A stretch of DNA of 12,500 nt from the NCBI GenBank assembly GCA_030674155.1, contig CM060342.1:9048256-9060755 (forward strand), given 5' to 3'. Made by a program: the position numbers and the translations under genes. This stretch comes from Stramonita haemastoma. Taxonomy: Eukaryota; Mollusca; Gastropoda; Neogastropoda; Muricidae. The number at the start of each line of letters is the position of its first letter. Position 1 is the first letter of the stretch. Below the pieces are notes generated by a model. The model worked only from the letters and a program-made list of their open reading frames with translations. It ran no database searches and was not told the origin of the DNA. Below are positions 7,864 to 12,500 of the stretch, in pieces.

Positions 7864-7896
7864 GAGACAGACAGACAGATCGACAGACAGAAATAG

Positions 7897-7986
<90 letters not shown>

Positions 7987-8111
7987 GGGGTGGGTAGGTA
8001 GGAAGGTAGGTAGGCATATAAGTAGGTAGAAAATAGGCCAGGTAAGTAGGTAGGTAGGTAAGTAGATAGACAGACAGACAGACAGACAATGAGACTAGAT
8101 AAACAGATAAC

Positions 8112-8193
<82 letters not shown>

Positions 8194-8224
8194 GTAGATA
8201 GGTAGATAGATAGATAGACAGATA
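7864..8224. repeat. Compound (GACA)n-(GATA)n-(GGTA)n-(GACA)n-(GATA)n
   Basis: GACA-rich (about 7865-7890), pure (GATA)n (about 7896-7986), GGTA/AGTA-rich (about 7989-8066), (GACA)n (about 8067-8088), then a second (GATA)n (about 8112-8222) with GGTA interruptions. The minus frame of Ile-Tyr-Leu-Ser repeats is a translation of GATA and not a gene. Confidence 0.95.
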
Positions 8225-8345
8225 AGAAAGAAAAACATTAGAAAGAACATAGAAAGAAACAAACAAAGAAAGAGAAAAAAAACCATTAGAAAGAAACAAA
8301 AAAGAAAAGCAAACAAACACAAAAAAGAACGACAGAAAAGAAAAG
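8225..8345. repeat. A-rich purine tract with an internal near-duplication
   Basis: The stretch is about 120 bases of AAAG, AAAC and GAAA. CATTAGAAAGAA near 8237-8248 recurs as CATTAGAAAGAA near 8284-8295 and is followed both times by AACAAA-type sequence. This suggests a duplication of about 47 bases. Confidence 0.6.
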
Positions 8346-8929
8346 GAATGCAGACATTGCTAATCAGAATTACCGGTCACCTAGTACCTCTAAAGTTTCT
8401 CTCTACACAAATCTCTTCATTAAGCTAGCTTACTTTTCCGCTAGAAGGTCGTGGTGTGTCGATATTTTGTTCACTCTCTCTTTGTCGTTAGCTTCCCCCT
8501 CCCCCCTCTCCCCCTCACTTCACTTCTTTTTGTACAGGAATTTTTTTTCTGGGAACAGACATCTTCCTGTACTAGTCCAATTACTGTCGCAACCCCAGTA
8601 AAGGATGCAGGGGTCCGTCAGTATAAATAGCATCCCCGTCTTCTGCAAATTCTGTGCCAGGAATTCCCTCTTTGCTATCCCTCTCTTCGTTTCTGCATTT
8701 TTTTTTTTCTCCTTTCTATCACCTCCTTCTCGTCTATTTTGCTGCCTCCTTGGTTCACTCTTCTTCAGTTTTTTCCTTTTATCCAGAAATACTTAACAGA
8801 TAACTATTCTCTCCCATTGCCGAAGAAGTCAGATGCGCGGGGTCTGACTTGCCAGGCGCTTAACGGCAGCGTGACGCGTTTTCGCTTATATGACAGACAA
8901 CAATAGTTGCTGTCTGAACTTAAAAAGAA
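8346..8929. other. Unassigned DNA, pyrimidine-rich patches
   Basis: No gene, RNA or element was recognised. A C/T-rich patch lies at about 8490-8530 and a T-rich one at about 8700-8715. GTATAAATAG at 8621-8630 resembles a TATA box but has no supporting transcript feature downstream. Confidence 0.45.
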
Positions 8930-9051
8930 TGAAGAAGAAGAAGAAGAAGAAAGAGAAGAAGAAGAAGAAAGAAGAGAAGAAGAGAATGATGATGAGAGGA
9001 GGAGGAGGAGAGGACGACGACGACGACGCGACGACGTGATGATAACAATGA

Positions 9052-9087
<36 letters not shown>

Positions 9088-9325
9088 GTGCTGCTGATGA
9101 TGATGATGTAATGATGATGAAGATGTTCATGTTGATGATGATGATGACGATGACGATGATGATTTAATGATGATTATGAAATAATGATGATGGTGGCGGT
9201 GATAATGATGCTAGTGTGGTGATGATGATGATGACGACGACACGATGATGATGACGACAACGACGATGATGTTGATGGATGCTGATAATGATGGTGACGA
9301 CGATGATGACAACGACGATAATAAA
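8930..9325. repeat. Mosaic of triplet repeats: GAA, GAG, GAC, TGC, GAT
   Basis: GAA-rich (about 8931-8995), GGA/GAG (about 8997-9012), (GAC)n (about 9012-9035), (TGC)n (about 9055-9087), then GAT/GAC/AAT mixtures to about 9325. Neighbouring motifs differ by one base, so the block probably grew by point change and re-expansion. Frames reading Glu, Arg, Leu, Asp or Met runs are not genes. Nothing shows transcription of it. Confidence 0.95.
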
Positions 9326-9627
9326 CAATTAGCCGCCATTGTCGTGGTCAACATTAGACATCCTAGTCATTTACCTTAAGTGTCAAAAAAAAGAAAAGTT
9401 TGGGAAGAAACTTTCCCCAACTCTTATTGATGGTCATTATCATTATTATTTTTTTATTTTTTGTTGTTGTTGAAAGGATTGGCTGCAGGCATCAGCTGTG
9501 GACAGATATTTGTCTAATGTTGTGTGCTCTCTTTCTGCATAGCTAGGGTCGTTACATTAATGAGAAGTACCAGCTGTTACAGTAGTTGCCAAGAGTCGCC
9601 CTAAGTATCTTTTTCTGTGCTCTGTGC
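9326..9627. other. Unassigned AT-rich DNA
   Basis: The stretch has short ATT and GTT runs near 9436-9475. I see no gene, RNA or element signature. Confidence 0.5.
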
Positions 9628-9770
9628 TGTGTGTGTGTGTGGGGGGGTGGGTGGGGTGGTGATGGGTGTGTGTGTGTTGTTGTTGTTGTTGTTGTTGTGT
9701 GTGTGTGTGTGAGTGTGTTGTGTGTGTTGTGTGTGTGTGTGTGTGTGTGCACGCGGCGTGTGTGTGTGTG

Positions 9771-9827
<57 letters not shown>

Positions 9828-9877
9828 GTGTTTTGTGTGTGTATGTGTGTGTGTGTGTGCTTTATGTGTGTGTGTTG
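9628..9877. repeat. (GT)n tract with (GTT)n and G-rich interruptions
   Basis: GT runs are separated by GGGGGGGTGGGTGGGG (about 9641-9656), (TGT)n at about 9676-9698, a GCACGCGGCG spacer near 9748-9759 and TTGTGTTTTG near 9825-9835. The 9878-10027 stretch after it is unassigned. Confidence 0.95.
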
Positions 9878-10026
9878 TTTTATTTATTTGTTTTATATCA
9901 AAGATAATGGAATAAGCATTCATTTGCTTCTTTTTTATATCCAGTCCCCGTGTGTATGCAGTTTTGTAAATGGTATCGTTCCCACTGGCACACAATGGCC
10001 TACTCTTACGAAAATTTGTGGGGTGT

Positions 10027-10027
<1 letters not shown>

Positions 10028-10071
<44 letters not shown>

Positions 10072-10095
10072 TGTGGGGTGTGTGGTGCGTGCGTG
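10028..10095. repeat. (GT)n tract
   Basis: A pure GT run of about 45 bases is flanked on both sides by near-identical GGGTGTGGTG-like sequence, then GTGCGTGCGTG. The stretch between this tract and the next (10096-10197) is unassigned. Confidence 0.9.
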
Positions 10096-10197
10096 CCGAC
10101 ACGTGGGGTGGTCCGATATGGTGTTGAGTCATAATCGGAATATTTTAGTATCGCCTAAGTCACACACCATAGGGACTTTACCCCCAGACTGAAAACG

Positions 10198-10204
10198 GTG
10201 TGTG

Positions 10205-10278
<74 letters not shown>

Positions 10279-10299
10279 CGCGCGTGTGTGTGTGTGTGT
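10198..10299. repeat. (GT)n tract with a GCGCGC core
   Basis: A GT run with GGCGCGCG at about 10277-10284 near its right end. It ends at A10300. From 10300 to about 10496 the DNA is unassigned. Confidence 0.95.
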
Positions 10300-10496
10300 A
10301 ATCCAAGAGCTCCCTACAGACGTACTAAAGACCCGCTCGGCAGTAGCTAACAAGCCAGATGCTCACCGCACTGTTTAGTCCCCAATACCATTAATTTGAA
10401 CAACTTTCCGACAGAATCCACTTATTCTGCAACAAATGGATATCACAAAGAATACCTTTTAAGTTTTCATACTTTCTCTGGACTTTTTTTTCTGTA

Positions 10497-10645
10497 CTAT
10501 ATTCTTTCTTTGTGTGTCTCTTCTCTTTCTCTCTGATTTAATCTTCTGTCTCTCTGTCTCTCTGTCTCTCTCTGTTCCCCTGTCTCTCTCTTTTCTGTCT
10601 CTCTCTCTCTCTCTCTCTCCTCTCTCTCTCCTCTCTCTCTCTCTT
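10497..10645. repeat. (CT)n / (CTGT)n pyrimidine tract
   Basis: The plus strand is pyrimidine-rich: CTCTGTCTCT repeats, then (CT)n with CCT interruptions. Arg/Glu frames on the minus strand are translations of this tract. Confidence 0.95.
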
Positions 10646-10654
10646 ACCTTCTCC

Positions 10655-10755
10655 TGAAAAAGTATGTAATACTCTGTAACCCTTGAAAAATAAGGATCAT
10701 TCATTCATTCATTCATTCATTCATTCATTCATCATTCATCTCATTCATTCATCTT
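10655..10755 (+). mobile_element. Possible retroelement 3' end with an (ATTC)n tail
   Basis: GTAACCCTTGAAAAATAAGG (10676-10695) is followed by ATCATTCATTC repeats to about 10755. A short AAATAAGG-like end running directly into a tetranucleotide tail is how many non-LTR 3' ends look. No second copy of this end is visible in the window, so the call is tentative and it may be a plain (ATTC)n microsatellite. Confidence 0.4.
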
Positions 10756-10756
10756 C

Positions 10757-10757
10757 A

Positions 10758-10808
<51 letters not shown>

Positions 10809-10845
10809 CCTCCTCTCTCTCTCTCCTCCCTCTCCTCTCTCTCTC
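10757..10845. repeat. (CT)n tract with CCT interruptions
   Basis: CT dinucleotides broken by CTCC and TCCC steps. The run starts inside the end of the (ATTC)n tail through ATCTTCATCT. The 10851-11074 stretch after it is unassigned, apart from short A/T runs. Confidence 0.95.
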
Positions 10846-11074
10846 GTCATTGATTTCAAATCGCTAGGAGTGGTCAAACGAGTTTATAGGCCGGAAAAAA
10901 ATTTTTTAAAAGGAATTGCAAAACACGCGTTCTGTTGGGAGCACAGGTGTGCGAACACGTGTACATAGGTGCGCTTGAGGAAGATGCTTAATGTTGTTGT
11001 TTTCAAAACGACCATAGCTATCCACCTGACTGTTGCAAACTCTCTCTCAAAACTTCGGATGACAACTTGGTCCA

Positions 11075-11345
11075 CCCACGTGTGCATTGGTTGAGTGGCA
11101 ACACGCCCATTCAAGAGGGTGAGGAGTTAGGGGTTTGAACCTCGTGGTACCTGTCTACCAGAGGGGGGGAGGGGGGGGGGGGGTTCCAGGTGTGAGTCTG
11201 TCCCGGGAGACTTCATAAATGGAGATAGTCTGCGCGCTCCAAAAAAACAAAACCGTTTTAGTTTTTAGAAACCACGGCAACAAAAGACGTCGCGGTGTCC
11301 TTCAGTAGGAAAAAGCCATTTCTTTCTTAGGAAAACAAAATATTG
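11075..11345 (+). mobile_element. Family 1 SINE with a clear tRNA-like head
   Basis: TGGTTGAGTGG (11088-11098) fits the tRNA A box exactly in its fixed positions, and GGTTTGAACCT (11132-11142) fits the B box with small changes. The 44-nt spacing between their starts is tRNA-like. After the head comes a G-rich run with A interruptions (11163-11183). The body shows CGGGAGACTTCATAAAT (11204-11220), then ACCACGGCAACAAAAGA (11271-11287), CGGTGTCC and AAAAAGCCATTT, all matching the element at 1844-1911. The tail is unclear: GGAAAACAAAATATT near 11330-11344 may be its end. It is not a functional tRNA gene because the acceptor and anticodon stems do not pair well. Confidence 0.65.
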
Positions 11346-11770
11346 ATGCAGAGGCGTTTTGTGAACATCTGTAACATGGCACGTAACAAATCTCAGGTAA
11401 CCGTTATCCCTACTACTAGACAAGGTGGGAAGATTCATTCTCAAGGGGGAAACAGATACGTATCACCTGATGATACCAAAACGAAATATGCATACAGATT
11501 CGCATGAAAACAATGATAGTATCATAGATTTTTTTTTTTTACACACTTCGGGATTTTGTGTTTCATATTCTGCTTATCAAATCACTGGGAAAAAAAAAAG
11601 ATGGAAGAAAATCTCTAGTAGTGTTGATATTATCTTAGTCATTATTTTGATGTTATTGTTCGCTCTCCAGCTTAACACCCTGGCGGGGGGCGGGGGGGGG
11701 GGGATCACTTAAAACACATGCACTCTGTATCACTCATCCCACCTGAGAATCACTGTGAGACTGTAAGTAT
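11346..11770. other. Unassigned DNA with a G-rich run
   Basis: T, A and G runs occur, including G6-C-G12 at 11685-11703. I recognise no gene. The 95-codon plus frame at 11425-11712 ends in the G run and has no motif I know. Confidence 0.45.
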
Positions 11771-12020
11771 TAAAGGTAACGGTGTCCCATACCTTTGTAG
11801 TCGTAGGGGAGCGAGGCATCAGAGACCTCAGCTTCTCAAGGGGGGCAGCATGTTGAGGGCGGCGCCCATCTCCTCTCCCTCGCTGCTTTACCTTCCTGAT
11901 CCAAAAGATGGGAGGTACCCATTTACAGCTGGGTGAACTGGGGGGACTGTACAGAAGCCAAGGCGCGCGAACGGTCACCCATCCACTGGTTAATCATGCT
12001 CGATGCTGCTTAACCTCAAC
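11771..12020 (-). mobile_element. Family 2 SINE copy 3, 5'-truncated
   Basis: On the minus strand the copy keeps the 5S-like 40-nt block at 12011-11972 (AAGCAGCATCGAGCATG, GTGGATGGGTGACCG) and the shared body: CCTTGGCTTCTGTACAGTCC, CAGCTGTAAATGGGTACCTCCC, CAGCGAGGGAGAGGAGATGG, GCTGAGGTCTCTGATGCCTC. It ends in GACACCGTTACCTTT near 11771. Similarity to the other copies stops at about 12017, so the tRNA-like A box is missing. I found no convincing target-site duplication. The minus-strand open frame here (11978-11730) resembles one in the copy at 6428-6246 only because both translate the same SINE. Confidence 0.85.
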
Positions 12021-12460
12021 GTAAAACAAAATGTTAGTGAAGGCCTTAGCACTTAGCTTACTTGAATAACTGACACAGCCTTTGACTTGGTTCTTACTGA
12101 TGTCTGGTTGAGTTTATATCAAAGTTATACGCTAGTGATTCTGTCTACTGCGATCTGCCTTTGAAATAACATTTTAAAAAATATTTTAAAAAACCCACTG
12201 AACTCACGATTTTAAACAGAACTTCCCTTACGCAAAAAACGCCCCCCGGTCCTAAAAGTAACTTCTTGAACTCTAGGGAGAAAAATCTTTTTTAAAAAAT
12301 CAACAAAAAACGAAGGGAAATAATTATCAAAAACATGAAACAATGTTTCAAGTACAGATTGATCATCTTATCAACATACAGCCAGATTACAGAGAAAAAG
12401 AAAGCAAATGTGTGCAAGATCCTTTTGTTTTTTGAATAATATGTACAGACCCCAAAGCAC
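12021..12460. other. Unassigned AT-rich DNA
   Basis: AT-rich with A and T runs and a short GCCCCCCGG patch near 12241. I see no gene, RNA or element signature. Confidence 0.5.
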
Positions 12461-12500
12461 GTCCAAGTCAAAGTCAAAATATTAATTCCAGATTGTACAT
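12461..12500 (-). mobile_element. Possible third (TTGAC)-type 3' tail, cut by the window end
   Basis: On the minus strand, GGAATTAATATTTTGACTTT and TGACTTGG recall the end of the elements at 3083 and 7265 (TTAAAGTGCTTTTA plus the TTGAC tail). Only the last few tens of bases are in the window and the TGCCCTTCA block is not visible, so this is a weak call. Confidence 0.3.

Noticed and set aside
8621..8630. TATA box GTATAAATAG
   Set aside because: It is a single motif in AT-rich DNA, with no start-site element, gene or transcript signature within reach.
11075..11150. A functional tRNA gene
   Set aside because: The A and B boxes fit, but the acceptor arms do not pair and a SINE body follows directly.
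11740..12035. Target-site duplication around the third family 2 SINE
   Set aside because: GTAAGTAT on one side and GTAAAAC on the other match over only 4 bases, within chance.

Overview
This window looks like intergenic, repeat-dense DNA from a large animal genome. I think a mollusc, most likely a marine gastropod, is the best guess. The reasons are the very high load of simple repeats (by adding tract coordinates, roughly a quarter of the window), decayed tRNA- and 5S-derived SINE families whose body motifs I associate with gastropod sequence, and a decayed non-LTR reverse transcriptase. There is no sign of operons, bacterial ribosome binding sites or compact gene packing. The taxonomic call is an inference from pattern recognition. 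I find no intact protein-coding gene and no functional tRNA or rRNA gene. Nearly every long open frame is a translated microsatellite (Cys-Val from GT, Thr-His from CA, Ile-Tyr-Leu-Ser from GATA, Glu/Arg from GAA, and so on) or a translated SINE.

Layout. 1-1250: homopolymer blocks, a GAA tract, a GT tract running into a Z-DNA-prone GC/GT stretch, and an extreme poly-C tract. 1589-2100: a compound GT/TCTG/CT/GT tract joined to the 3' part of a SINE (family 1). 2199-2515: a family 2 SINE carrying a tRNA-like A box followed by a 5S rRNA-like internal promoter. 2516-3084: a minus-strand reverse transcriptase pseudogene, cut at its upstream side by another element that ends in a (TTGAC)n tail (3083-3250). 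3251-3790: a tandem array of about 110-115 bp units in alternating A-B-A-B-A order, then a CATCCA/CATCAT minisatellite to about 4130. 4131-5823: mostly unassigned DNA with CA, CT, poly-T and poly-G tracts. 5824-6528: a decayed family 1 SINE with its tRNA-like head, then a minus-strand family 2 SINE bounded by a 12-bp target-site duplication. 6843-7265: a GT tract and a second (TTGAC)n-tailed 3' end. 7665-9325: GT, GACA/GATA/GGTA and mixed triplet tracts. 9628-10850: three GT tracts, CT tracts and an (ATTC)n tail. 11075-11345: a family 1 SINE with a clear tRNA-like head. 11771-12020: a 5'-truncated family 2 SINE on the minus strand.

How the parts relate. The window reads as a graveyard of retroelements and the simple repeats that grow from and between them. 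Several microsatellite or homopolymer tracts sit exactly at SINE junctions or element tails: G17 at the head of one family 2 SINE, C24 inside a SINE body, T21 and a G-rich run just after the tRNA-like heads, (TTGAC)n and (ATTC)n as 3' tails. The most interesting element is family 2, whose three copies combine a tRNA-like 5' head (seen in two copies) with a 40-nt block colinear with the 5S rRNA internal control region (seen in all three). None of these sequences shows evidence of encoding a cellular function.
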